Assembly: GCA_029931535.1 (NCBI GenBank)
Contig: JAQPZY010001523.1
Coordinates: 2,946,001-3,010,000, forward strand
Direction of reading: 5' to 3'
Origin: Margaritifera margaritifera
Lineage: Eukaryota; Mollusca; Bivalvia; Unionida; Margaritiferidae
Length of the DNA stretch: 64,000 nt
Shown here: positions 34,021 to 41,707 of the stretch, piece by piece
Layout of the letters: each line of letters begins with the position of its first letter
Numbering within the stretch: the first letter of the stretch is position 1
Program-made: the position numbers and the translations under genes
The notes under the pieces: model-generated
Told to the model about the DNA's origin: nothing
Databases searched by the model: none
The model's input: only the letters and a program-made list of their open reading frames with translations

Positions 34021-35091
34021 ATGGAGGAGAATACTTATTCTTTAGATGAACTTATTTGTGGTTTACCTTTAGAGTTACAAGATTGTATTTTTCAGTATAT
34101 TCCTACTTTAGAAGATCGTATTCGTGGATTACCTTTGGAGTTACGAGAACGGATTTACCAAGAATTTGTTCACATTCAACTGAAACGTAAAAAAGAGTTA
34201 CATCCTTTACAACAGACTTGTTGTAACCAATGGTATTTGAATACAATAAGACAAATGATAGCTAAGAAGATATTCAAATGGTCAGACATTGATGAAAATC
34301 TACATCCCCAATTTAAGACATTGGTGGGGGCTACCTACAATGTAGCAGTGGAATATAGAATTCCATGGGAGGAAGTGAAGGAAAAAAATGTGACTAACAT
34401 AGACGAATACCAAAAACTGTTAGAAGAACTGTCTCCTGAAGACAAATCACCTTTTTGTGTTTTGAAATTAGATAGGATAATCACGGAAACTGGTGTTGGA
34501 TCCTATAGATATCCTTTACCTACCGATTCCGTTTGGTTTGTGTGTGAGTATTTTGTCACCAAGAAACCTACTCTACAAGATCGAATTCGTGACTTGTCTT
34601 CAAAGTTACAAAAACGGATTTACGATGAGTTGGTTCAAATTCAAGTGAAACGTAAACTTCAAGTGATTCCTCGATTTCAAGGCTATGGCTACTTTCGTCG
34701 CATCAGAAATTTGATTCTGAAAAACGACTATCACCAGTATCGTGAAGAATACAAAAGAGAAGTATTTCTTTCCAAATCGGAAACTTTACCCAAGTACATT
34801 AGTGCCATGCCTTTGAATGTGCGAGAACAGATTTACCGTGAGTTTCTGAAATTACAAGTGAAACGTAAACTCAAAGTCATTTCTCGATTTTTACGCTATA
34901 CCCTCTTTCAAGGGCATAGAAGAATGGTCATGGGAAACCTCTATCTCAACTTCTATCCTGAAGGAGACTGTCTCAAAAGGTACCAACCTTGGGAGCCTGG
35001 CTATAAAAACATGCCACCCAAGATACCAACCTTAGCCATCGATCCCTATAAAGAGGAGGCGGCACGTCTCAAATCACTTTACTACTCGTGA
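34021..35091 (+). CDS. Repeat protein with F-box-like helices (unknown function)
   Basis: A 356-residue protein with three or four copies of a helix pattern: LPLELQDCIFQYI, then LPLELRERIYQEF with IQLKRK, then SSKLQKRIYDEL with IQVKRK, then MPLNVREQIYREF with LQVKRK. The LP-x-E-L-x-x-x-I-aromatic pattern resembles an F-box N-terminal helix, but the family is not established. A central section (YRIPWEEVKE ... PFCVLKLD) is repeated in the following gene, so the locus arose by duplication. An A-rich leader precedes ATG. It lies between the BIR genes and the ATPase, in a cargo zone. A role in ubiquitin targeting would be speculation. Confidence 0.75.
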   Translation: MEENTYSLDELICGLPLELQDCIFQYIPTLEDRIRGLPLELRERIYQEFVHIQLKRKKELHPLQQTCCNQWYLNTIRQMIAKKIFKWSDIDENLHPQFKTLVGATYNVAVEYRIPWEEVKEKNVTNIDEYQKLLEELSPEDKSPFCVLKLDRIITETGVGSYRYPLPTDSVWFVCEYFVTKKPTLQDRIRDLSSKLQKRIYDELVQIQVKRKLQVIPRFQGYGYFRRIRNLILKNDYHQYREEYKREVFLSKSETLPKYISAMPLNVREQIYREFLKLQVKRKLKVISRFLRYTLFQGHRRMVMGNLYLNFYPEGDCLKRYQPWEPGYKNMPPKIPTLAIDPYKEEAARLKSLYYS

Positions 35092-35137
35092 AACGGATTC
35101 TGTGACACAGTTACTGCCTGACTATAAAAGAGTGGGT

Positions 35138-35461
35138 ATGCCTGAACTCTACACACCAGTTGTGAAACGGATTCCGTGGAAGGAAATCATAGATAAAATT
35201 CAGACCTTAGAGGAATATAAAGAAGTGATACAAGAACTGTATCCATTAAATTTTGGACGTTATGTGGTGTGTGTCTTAGTGACTACTTATCTTGGATTTC
35301 GTTTTCCAGGACATTCGTTGTGGAATATTTTTGAGGACAAGTGTTTACCTTGGATTCTTTTGAAGGATCCGTGGTTGTTTTGGACTCAATTGTTGTTGAG
35401 TACCAAAAAACAATATGACCGTGTGTTCTTCTTCGGACTTAGTAGAAGAAGAAGACTATAA
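35138..35461 (+). CDS. Partial paralogue of the preceding repeat protein
   Basis: 107 residues from ATG 35138. The N-terminal half (VVKRIPWKEIIDKIQTLEEY, then VIQELYP and VCVLV) aligns with YRIPWEEVKEKN...VCVLK... of 34021-35091, but the repeat helices are absent. A stretch like GTGAAACGGATTC occurs both at its start and at the stop of the previous gene about 72 bp upstream, consistent with an imprecise tandem duplication. TATAAAG at 35047 is a possible promoter. It may be a degraded copy. Confidence 0.55.
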   Translation: MPELYTPVVKRIPWKEIIDKIQTLEEYKEVIQELYPLNFGRYVVCVLVTTYLGFRFPGHSLWNIFEDKCLPWILLKDPWLFWTQLLLSTKKQYDRVFFFGLSRRRRL

Positions 35462-35519
35462 AAACTTGATTTTATCAGTCCACGAAAGACAAATTGTACG
35501 TATAGCGTTGAGAGTGGTG

Positions 35520-35726
35520 ATGAAAATTAGTGACGTACTTCCATGTGAAGAAGACATTCGTCACACTTTATCTGTGCATAAAACATTTCAAGAAGTGTGT
35601 ACTGCTAGTGAGTTACACCAACAACTTTTCCATTGGAAAGATGTACGACCCTGGAGAAACCTTGGTTTCCAATATTGGTTACAAGAAGTGGCCCAGTTCA
35701 GCCAAGATTTGGCAACCACTTATTGA
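35520..35726 (+). CDS. Small ORF, unknown (possibly part of a frameshifted gene)
   Basis: 68 residues from ATG 35520, or 103 residues from ATG 35415. TATAAAAA at 35457-35464 is 63 bp before the second ATG, matching the spacing in neighbouring genes, so 35520 is preferred. It has no recognised domain and is helical with many charged residues. It overlaps the next frame (35641-36075) by 86 bp, so the two may have been one gene broken by an indel. Confidence 0.4.
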   Translation: MKISDVLPCEEDIRHTLSVHKTFQEVCTASELHQQLFHWKDVRPWRNLGFQYWLQEVAQFSQDLATTY

Positions 35727-36075
35727 TAACATTCTAAAAGTGAAAAAAAAAAAATGGGAACCTCCATGGGAAACTCTAAAAGAAGAAGAAGAAGTACCTG
35801 ACACCACTACCACTACTGCTGTGGTTCCAATACCTCTTGAGGAGGAACACCCCCCTTCTTTACCACCGCTACCGTCAGTGAATTCAAAAAAGACGAGTAG
35901 AAGAAGAATGTTACCACAAACAGTGGTGTCTTTCATGACTTGGACACAAAACAATTGTTGTTCCTTTTCTTGTTTAGAGAGAACTTTAGCTGTTTTAGTG
36001 ATAGTCTTAATTGTGTACGTGTTCGGTTTAATTGTATATTTTCTCACAAATTCACTTCTTCATGCAAATTTGTAA
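35641..36075 (+). CDS. Putative C-terminally anchored membrane protein
   Basis: 144 residues from ATG 35641; the frame is open back to 35530 without an ATG. It has a Lys-rich start, acidic segment LKEEEEVP, Thr/Pro-rich middle (DTTTTTAVVP and PPSLPPLP), then one strong transmembrane helix (LAVLVIVLIVYVFGLIVYFL) near the C-terminus. No signal peptide. The topology suggests a tail-anchored or type II membrane protein, possibly in the virion or host membranes. AATAAA overlaps 36120-36125. The true start and its relation to the preceding frame are uncertain. Confidence 0.6.
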   Translation: MYDPGETLVSNIGYKKWPSSAKIWQPLIDNILKVKKKKWEPPWETLKEEEEVPDTTTTTAVVPIPLEEEHPPSLPPLPSVNSKKTSRRRMLPQTVVSFMTWTQNNCCSFSCLERTLAVLVIVLIVYVFGLIVYFLTNSLLHANL

Positions 36076-36139
36076 AATATGTTATTGTTTTGTGGGTTGG
36101 TTTGTTTTTACAAAAAAAAAATAAACGTGTATGAAAACG

Positions 36140-36148
36140 TATAAAAAG
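36140..36148 (+). promoter_or_regulatory. TATA box for packaging ATPase
   Basis: TATAAAAAG lies 54 bp before ATG 36194. An in-frame ATG at 36131 lies upstream of the box and is therefore unlikely to be used. The spacing is repeated for the next three genes. Confidence 0.65.
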
Positions 36149-36193
36149 CCTTGGGTTTTTTGTCTTCTTCTCAAAAATCTTCTTACCTCAATC

Positions 36194-36943
36194 ATGGCTA
36201 CATCATTCTTCTCCTCTTCTACCTCGTCTACCTCTTCCTCCTCTTCTGTGGTGAAAGTAATTGACGAAAAATTAGATCGTCAAAGTTGGAATGCTTTGTA
36301 TCTGCGCCATCCATTTAACATGTTAATTGCTGGACCGAGTGGTTCAGGCAAAACCGAATTTGTCAAACGATTGATCGAACACAAAACTGATTTGTTTGAT
36401 CATCCACCTCAACGTATCGTGTGGTGTTACAAAGAGTGGCAACCGTCTTACACGTTATTGAAAGAAAGTCAAGGAGAAACCATTTCGTTTGTAGAAGGCA
36501 TCCCTCACGAAGACGATGGAATCGTGTCTGACGTGAGTCAAACTCATTTAGTTATTTTTGATGACATGTTAGGAGAAGACGAAGAAGAAATTAAACTTTG
36601 GTTTACACAAAAAGGTCACCATCGTAATGCTAGTATTGTGTACATAACACAAAATTTATTTCAACAGAGTAAAGCCCATCGAACTATTAGTTTGAATGCT
36701 CATTACGTGGTCTTGTTTAAAAGTCCCAGAGACAAATCTCAAGTACAAGTGTTAGCCAAACAGTTAGGAGCTCCTTGGCTCAATTATGCGTACGACGATG
36801 CCACTCAAACCCCTCACGAGTATTTACTCATTGACTTAAAACCGACCACTCCTGACTATTTGAGATTTCGTGCCAGTATCTTTCACTCTTGGGGTCAAGA
36901 AGGTGGTCCTGTCATTTACACGTCCCCTTCAGTCCATTTTTAA
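36194..36943 (+). CDS. FtsK/HerA-type DNA-packaging ATPase (A32-like)
   Basis: 249 residues. A Ser/Thr-rich start is followed by Walker A GPSGSGKT (residues 47-54), Walker B HLVIFDD (D123, D124) and a sensor-like IVYITQN around residue 150. It matches the Polinton/adintovirus packaging ATPase that pumps the genome into preformed capsids. Length is normal for the family. The start was chosen at 36194 because the TATA box lies at 36140. It sits upstream of the small virion-protein genes, as usual in a structural block. Confidence 0.95.
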   Translation: MATSFFSSSTSSTSSSSSVVKVIDEKLDRQSWNALYLRHPFNMLIAGPSGSGKTEFVKRLIEHKTDLFDHPPQRIVWCYKEWQPSYTLLKESQGETISFVEGIPHEDDGIVSDVSQTHLVIFDDMLGEDEEEIKLWFTQKGHHRNASIVYITQNLFQQSKAHRTISLNAHYVVLFKSPRDKSQVQVLAKQLGAPWLNYAYDDATQTPHEYLLIDLKPTTPDYLRFRASIFHSWGQEGGPVIYTSPSVHF

Positions 36944-36950
36944 AAAAGAC

Positions 36951-36958
36951 TATAAAAA
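36951..36958 (+). promoter_or_regulatory. TATA box for basic core-like gene
   Basis: TATAAAAA in the 62-bp gap after the ATPase stop, 55 bp before ATG 37006. Confidence 0.6.
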
Positions 36959-37005
36959 CAACCTACAGCGTCATTTTTGTCTCACACTCTTTTTGAGAGA
37001 AGAAG

Positions 37006-37878
37006 ATGACTTCCTTTCAATCGCATCCTTCGGCTAAATTGATTCGTGCCTTGTATGGCATTAGTCGTGAAAAAAATGCACAAGTCCGTGCTCATTTGTT
37101 AGAAGCGAGTCTGAAAGAAGTGTTACGATGGTTTACTTTGACAGCACGTCAATTACTACAAGGTATCATTCACATCCCTCATCAAACTCAACGTTTTTTT
37201 CAAAGACATAAATCGGCATTGTCACAACTGGCTGATCCTAGAATCGATTCACGGACTAAAAAACAAATCATTTTAACTCCTGGTGGAAGTGGTTCTTTAG
37301 GAGGGGTTATGATTCGTTCCCTTTTGAAATGGGATCCTAATGATGCCAAAGCCAAAAAACCCAAATCACCTAAAAAGAAGAAGAAGAAGAAAGTCAGCCA
37401 AAAAAAAAAGAAAAGCCCCCAAAAGAAGAAATCCCCAAAGAAAAGTCGTGCCAAGAAGAAGAAGAAAAGAAGTACTGCTGCAACCAGGAAGAAAAAAACA
37501 CTACCACAACAACAGACCCCATTAGTAACAAGGTCACCTTTTGCGTCCACATCTTCTTCACCTTTTACCATGATGCCTGTCAAACCAGACTTAAGTCCCG
37601 TGTTTCCTAATTTAATGCAAAAATGGAAACCTATTTCAAAAGTGACCCCGTCGGGACCGTCAACTTCAACTGATTTAGCCATGGCAGCAGCTAGCAATAA
37701 AGTACCATCCCCTAAAACCAAAGTCCAAGAAAGAACTGGTATCTTACAAAGTTTAGTAGATTTATCCAAACAAGAATTGAGTCGATTTAGTCCTTTGAAA
37801 ACACCTCAACGTCGAGTCAGACCTGTCGTGAAGTTGGTACGTCGTGCAGACAATCAGTGGAGACGTGTTCCAGTATAA
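37006..37878 (+). CDS. Lysine-rich core-like protein, paralogue of the next gene
   Basis: 290 residues. The N-terminal 110 residues align by eye with the following gene: L-x-x-L start, then LLQGIIHIPHQTQRFFQRHK, KKQIILTPGG and GVMIRSLLK, against VLKGTVPLSKIQKQKLGKHR, KKKMLVQRGG and PMLIGPLLK. A very basic middle of Lys/Arg/Ser blocks follows (PKSPKKKKKKKV, KKSRAKKKKKR), like a histone H1 tail or adenovirus core protein, then a Pro/Ser-rich C-terminus with basic patches. It is probably a DNA-condensing virion protein, which is inference from composition. The GG motif resembles adenain cleavage sites. Confidence 0.8.
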   Translation: MTSFQSHPSAKLIRALYGISREKNAQVRAHLLEASLKEVLRWFTLTARQLLQGIIHIPHQTQRFFQRHKSALSQLADPRIDSRTKKQIILTPGGSGSLGGVMIRSLLKWDPNDAKAKKPKSPKKKKKKKVSQKKKKSPQKKKSPKKSRAKKKKKRSTAATRKKKTLPQQQTPLVTRSPFASTSSSPFTMMPVKPDLSPVFPNLMQKWKPISKVTPSGPSTSTDLAMAAASNKVPSPKTKVQERTGILQSLVDLSKQELSRFSPLKTPQRRVRPVVKLVRRADNQWRRVPV

Positions 37879-37880
37879 AA
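37874..37880 (+). promoter_or_regulatory. TATA box overlapping an upstream stop codon
   Basis: TATAAAA includes the TAA stop (37876-37878) of the core-like gene and lies 61 bp before ATG 37935. Confidence 0.6.
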
Positions 37881-37934
37881 TAGAAGGGTACCCTGCTAAA
37901 AGACTTCAGACTTGTTTTCTACCGACTAAAAAAG

Positions 37935-38366
37935 ATGGCTCCCAAACGTGCACACCACCACCACCACCACCAAAAAAAGAAGAAAACCAGTAAAAAAGGA
38001 CGACTTCTTCCCCCTCGTCTAGCCAAACATTGGGATGTCTTGTCTGTCCTGAACAAATCCAAACCTCCCATGCGAAAACAACTCATTCAAACAGCTCCTA
38101 AAGAAATCATCGATACCGTGTGTGAATGTTGTTTGAACGTGTTAAAAGGAACGGTACCTTTGTCTAAGATACAGAAACAAAAATTAGGGAAACATCGGAA
38201 CGTTCTTCGTCAAATGGTGAAAAAGAAAATACCTCTTCAACAAAAGAAAAAAATGTTGGTACAACGAGGTGGATTTCTACCTATGTTGATAGGACCATTG
38301 TTAAAAATAGCCGCTCCTTTGTTAGGAACGATTGCTGGACCACTTTTAGGAGGAGTCATGCGATAA
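37935..38366 (+). CDS. Small basic virion protein with GGFLP hydrophobic tail (pX-like)
   Basis: 143 residues. It starts MAPKRA followed by six histidines and a lysine tract. The central helical region has VLNKSKPPMRKQLI and CLNVLKGTVPLSKIQKQKL. A KKKMLVQRGGFLPMLIG junction leads to a hydrophobic, glycine-rich C-terminus (LLGTIAGPLLGGVM). I recognise the RGGFLP-type junction from many Polinton/adintovirus genomes, where this small protein has been compared with adenovirus pX or membrane-active proteins; that equivalence is not proven. The hydrophobic tail could disrupt membranes after proteolysis. Confidence 0.85.
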   Translation: MAPKRAHHHHHHQKKKKTSKKGRLLPPRLAKHWDVLSVLNKSKPPMRKQLIQTAPKEIIDTVCECCLNVLKGTVPLSKIQKQKLGKHRNVLRQMVKKKIPLQQKKKMLVQRGGFLPMLIGPLLKIAAPLLGTIAGPLLGGVMR

Positions 38367-38378
38367 AAAAAAAAGAAG

Positions 38379-38386
38379 GATAAAAA
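38379..38386 (+). promoter_or_regulatory. GATAAAAA box upstream of the 38437 gene
   Basis: GGATAAAAAGG lies in the short gap after the pX-like gene, 58 bp before ATG 38437. It is a one-base variant of the TATAAAAA boxes of the preceding genes. Confidence 0.45.
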
Positions 38387-38436
38387 GGACCACCCTTCTC
38401 TGAAATGACCACACCTTTTTGGTACCTTTGAATGAA

Positions 38437-39039
38437 ATGGAAGGACGAAAACTGACTTTAGTACCTTACAAACGATGGATGGAATTTCATCGTTGGAACG
38501 AACAACGGATTCCTCATTTACCAGTCAATCCTAATCTCAACGAAATGTCTCAGTTACAACAAGAAATACAATCCCTGATGGAACGTAACGATTTGTCCGA
38601 AACAGAAAAAACCCAACGGTACGGTCAACTTTTACAACGTCTACAACTCTTTCGTCAAAAAGCAGTCGACGAAACAGCTCCACCCACTTTGAGAGATTTT
38701 AAGGCTCTCATGAAAAGCGAACCTAAAGTGACTATCAAAAAAGAAAAAGAAGAAAAAGAAGAAGAAGAAGAAGAAGAAGAGTTTTTACTAACTCCACCTC
38801 TTAAAAAAATAAAAAAGTTAGCCACCCCAGATTGGATAAAAAAGAAAAGGTCTACCCCTTTATCCTCAGAAAAGAAAAAGAAAGAAGTGAAGAAAGAAGT
38901 CAAAACAGAACCGATGACCCCTGTTCAAACCACATCTACTTTTACCCCAGTAGCACGTCGGACACGTAAACAACAACAATCCAAAAAGATACCTCACGAA
39001 GAAAAGAGTATTGGAACTTGGTTAACTTATTCTTCTTGA
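38437..39039 (+). CDS. Charged virion-associated protein of Polintons (unknown function)
   Basis: 200 residues from ATG 38437 (58 bp after GATAAAAA). Upstream TTG 38419 is in frame. An ATG at 38405 is one base out of frame, so a T-run indel could hide a longer start. The N-terminal KLTLVPYKRWMEF and a helix with LQQEIQSLMERNDLSETEKT resemble a short hypothetical protein that I recall from many metazoan Polintons. The middle is a Glu run with Lys-rich blocks, and PTDWIKKKRS-like basic patches follow. It is immediately upstream of the integrase. Function unknown. Confidence 0.75.
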   Translation: MEGRKLTLVPYKRWMEFHRWNEQRIPHLPVNPNLNEMSQLQQEIQSLMERNDLSETEKTQRYGQLLQRLQLFRQKAVDETAPPTLRDFKALMKSEPKVTIKKEKEEKEEEEEEEEFLLTPPLKKIKKLATPDWIKKKRSTPLSSEKKKKEVKKEVKTEPMTPVQTTSTFTPVARRTRKQQQSKKIPHEEKSIGTWLTYSS

Positions 39040-39051
39040 GGAAAAAAAATC

Positions 39052-40182
39052 ATGGAGAAACTGTTAGCTACCATTTATTACAATCCTGGTCATGCTGCTG
39101 GTTACGGAGGAGTTCAAAAATTATATCGAGCTGCTAAAAGTCAATTGAAAAGTGTACGTTTACCCGAAGTACGACGATGGTTACAAGAACAATCGACGTA
39201 CACGTTACACAAACCCATTCGACGTAAATTTTCTAGAAGTACTACTCAAGTGGAAGGGATCGATCATCAATGGCAAGCTGATTTAGCGGACGTCTCTCAT
39301 TTAGCTACTTACAATCGTGGTTACAAATATTTGTTTTGTGTCATTGATGTGTTTTCCAAATTTGCTTGGGTCGTGCCTTTGACTTCTAAAAGCAGTACCG
39401 AATTGGTACGAGCCTTAAAATTGGTCTTGAAACAAAGTGGACGTCAACCTTTACGATGGCAAACGGACAAAGGTACCGAATTTCTAAACCAAGCTTTTCA
39501 AAAAGAATTGAAACAAAGACACATTCATTTTTTTACGACCGAAAATCCTGAAACCAAAGCCAGTATCGTGGAACGTTTTCAAAGAACTTTGAAAGAACGC
39601 ATGTGGAAATATTTTACACATCAACATACTCTCAAGTACATCGACGTATTACCTCGTTTGGTTAAAGCGTACAATCAATCGTACCATCGTAGTATTGGAT
39701 GTACCCCCGAAGAGGTCAGCCCTGAAAACGAAGTGTCTGTGTTTGATAAATTATTTGGTTCACCCCAGCAGATCAAAAAAAGAAAAAAGAAAAAGACACC
39801 TTTGTTGAAGTTATTAAAGACGGGAGATTGGGTTCGTATCGGAAAAACCAAACGTACTTTTGACAAAGGTTATTTACCTAACTGGACTACCGAATTGTTT
39901 CGTGTCACTACCCCCGTCCGTGGACGTGATCCTCCCGTCTATAAATTGGAAGACATGAACGGTGAAGTACTCAAAGGAACATTTTACTTGCCTGAGTTAC
40001 AACGAGTGACTAAAAAAGAAGATACCTTGTACGACATCGAAAGCATTCTCGAACAAAGAACACGCAAAGTAGGTAAACGACGAGTAGAAGAAGTCAAAGT
40101 TCGTTGGAAAGGATATCCTCCTAGTTTTGATTCTTGGATTGCAGCTTCTCAAGTCGTCGACTATAAAAAGAAAAAGAAGTAG
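39052..40182 (+). CDS. int: Retrovirus-like integrase with C-terminal chromodomain
   Basis: 376 residues. An N-terminal helical region precedes the rve core: WQADLADV (D77), CVIDVFSKFAWVVPL, WQTDKGTEF (D139) and KASIVERFQRTLKERMWKYF (E174). The D139-E174 spacing leaves 34 residues between them. An SH3-like DNA-binding region follows (GDWVRIGKTKRTFDKGYLPN). The C-terminal 55 residues are a chromodomain (YDIESIL, VRWKGYPPSFDSWI), which in other integrases guides insertion to methylated histone H3. It performs strand transfer of the TIR ends and creates the 6-bp duplication seen. The frame and catalytic triad are intact, so the enzyme may be active. Confidence 0.97.
   Translation: MEKLLATIYYNPGHAAGYGGVQKLYRAAKSQLKSVRLPEVRRWLQEQSTYTLHKPIRRKFSRSTTQVEGIDHQWQADLADVSHLATYNRGYKYLFCVIDVFSKFAWVVPLTSKSSTELVRALKLVLKQSGRQPLRWQTDKGTEFLNQAFQKELKQRHIHFFTTENPETKASIVERFQRTLKERMWKYFTHQHTLKYIDVLPRLVKAYNQSYHRSIGCTPEEVSPENEVSVFDKLFGSPQQIKKRKKKKTPLLKLLKTGDWVRIGKTKRTFDKGYLPNWTTELFRVTTPVRGRDPPVYKLEDMNGEVLKGTFYLPELQRVTKKEDTLYDIESILEQRTRKVGKRRVEEVKVRWKGYPPSFDSWIAASQVVDYKKKKK
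40162..40170 (+). promoter_or_regulatory. TATA box for the membrane-protein gene
   Basis: TATAAAAAG is embedded in the last integrase codons, 38 bp before ATG 40200. Confidence 0.5.
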
Positions 40183-40199
40183 TAAAAAAAACTCATAAC

Positions 40200-40655
40200 A
40201 TGCCATTCAACACAGTAGCTACTCAGACAACTCCTCCTCCTCCTTCGGAAAGTTCTTCTCTTCAAGATTTACAAAAACAACCGCTTTGGGTGTGGTGTGG
40301 AGAACGTGTGCCTAAAAATCAAATCGTCTTTTTCTGCCAAATCATTGTAGTGTTTTGTGTCATCGGAGCAGCCATTGCTAATTTGAGTTTACAACAAGGA
40401 GACAAACAATTGTGGACTATTTTACTGAGCAGTTGCATCGGTTATCTTTTACCTAGTCCCTCTTTGAAATTTACGACCACGACCGACAACAGTCACCACA
40501 ATAACGCCAGGCGTTCTTCTTCTTCTTCTTCGTCCAGTTACCACCACCAAAATACTACCAGTCCTCTTTTGGAACCTTTTGAACATCCTTCTTCTTCTGT
40601 CCACCACTTGAGTGACACCTCGGACACCACCAGATCCACTACTTTGGAACTATGA
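40200..40655 (+). CDS. Conserved Polinton membrane protein
   Basis: 151 residues. The central part holds two hydrophobic helices: VFFCQIIVVFCVIGAAIANL and LWTILLSSCIGYLLPSPSLK, joined by a short polar turn (SLQQGDK). I recognise the PKNQIVFFCQII and LSSCIGYLLP motifs as a recurring Polinton/adintovirus protein of unknown role, perhaps an internal virion membrane or entry component. The C-terminal third is Ser/His/Thr-rich and variable. The stop overlaps the next start (ATGA at 40652), a tight spacing that suggests shared expression. Confidence 0.85.
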   Translation: MPFNTVATQTTPPPPSESSSLQDLQKQPLWVWCGERVPKNQIVFFCQIIVVFCVIGAAIANLSLQQGDKQLWTILLSSCIGYLLPSPSLKFTTTTDNSHHNNARRSSSSSSSSYHHQNTTSPLLEPFEHPSSSVHHLSDTSDTTRSTTLEL

Positions 40656-41677
40656 ATGACCAATTTTATTTAACGTTACCTAGTGACAGTTCCATGGATG
40701 TGTTTCCCAACAACAGCTTATGTTGTTTTACCACCAAATTACCTCAAGCCCTCCAACTGGATCACGATGCTCATTGGGAAGTAGGTTTGGTAGAAATCAT
40801 TCATCCTACGAAAATCACAAACATCAACAAAAGATCAAATCAGATCATCGTGACAGTTAGGAACAAAAAACTACAAGATTCCTTGGAAAAAGATGATCCT
40901 AAAATCTGGGCAATAGACCCAACAAATAAAAATGACATGCGGGGACATTTCAAAAAATGGGATGGAGGGGTAGGAGCCAAAGGGGCTTATGCAGTGTATG
41001 CCCTGAGAATTCCTACGGGGTATTATTTTAATGCTCGACATTTGGTGGACACTATTGAGGCTACCTTTAACCGTCAATTTGGTAAAGCCCTAATGGAGAA
41101 CAAAAAAATAGTAAACATCAATTACAATGATGTAGCACGCCGTTTCTACATGGAATTTTCTCTGAAAGATGAAAAATCGGGTGACATGATGTCAGACAAA
41201 GAAGCTAAAGAAAAAGGCATCCCCGATCAGGAGAGAAGATTTATGACTATTGAATTTTCTGCTGGATTGTATGACATTTTGGGTGGTAATAACGAAGATA
41301 AAAGTTATCTATCACCTGTCAGCACCAACATCGAATCTTCAGAAGCTTTTCGCGACCCCGTGGAAATGAACATTGGATTAAATTTAATGTATGTGTACTC
41401 CGATGTGGTAGAGTACAGCGTGGTGGGACACACCTCAGCTCCCTTACTAAGAGTCATTCCTTTCAAAGTGGATACTAATGATGGTGCGTACGAAGAAGGT
41501 GGAAACACATTTCACATTCACCGTGAATTTGTACACCCTCATTATTATTCAGTGAGTAAATCGTATTTTGACACTGTCCAGATTAGTATAAAAGGAGATT
41601 TGGGACAAGATGTACCATTCATTGACCAAGGAAAAGTCACGGTGAAACTACATTTTCGAAAAAAACAAGTTCTCTAA
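40652..41677 (+). CDS. Penton-like minor capsid protein
   Basis: 341 residues. The start FYLTLPSDSSMDVFPNNSLC, followed by FTTKLPQALQL and HWEVGLVEIIHP, is the typical beginning of the Polinton/adintovirus penton-like protein, predicted to have a single jelly roll that fills capsid five-fold vertices. The remaining sequence is mixed strand, with the C-terminal region HREFVHPHYYSVSKSYFDTV and VKLHFRKK. It starts in an ATGA overlap with the membrane-protein stop. Length is normal for the family and there are no breaks. Confidence 0.9.
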   Translation: MNDQFYLTLPSDSSMDVFPNNSLCCFTTKLPQALQLDHDAHWEVGLVEIIHPTKITNINKRSNQIIVTVRNKKLQDSLEKDDPKIWAIDPTNKNDMRGHFKKWDGGVGAKGAYAVYALRIPTGYYFNARHLVDTIEATFNRQFGKALMENKKIVNINYNDVARRFYMEFSLKDEKSGDMMSDKEAKEKGIPDQERRFMTIEFSAGLYDILGGNNEDKSYLSPVSTNIESSEAFRDPVEMNIGLNLMYVYSDVVEYSVVGHTSAPLLRVIPFKVDTNDGAYEEGGNTFHIHREFVHPHYYSVSKSYFDTVQISIKGDLGQDVPFIDQGKVTVKLHFRKKQVL

Positions 41678-41707
41678 TAACTTTCCTCTCAAAAAAAAAA
41701 TAAAAAA

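Noticed and set aside
36131..36193. Upstream in-frame ATG for the ATPase
   Set aside because: It precedes the TATA box at 36140; the start at 36194 fits the spacing of the neighbouring genes.
37200..37769. A 189-aa minus-strand ORF
   Set aside because: It is the antisense shadow of the lysine-rich core-like gene (phenylalanine runs opposite lysine codons).
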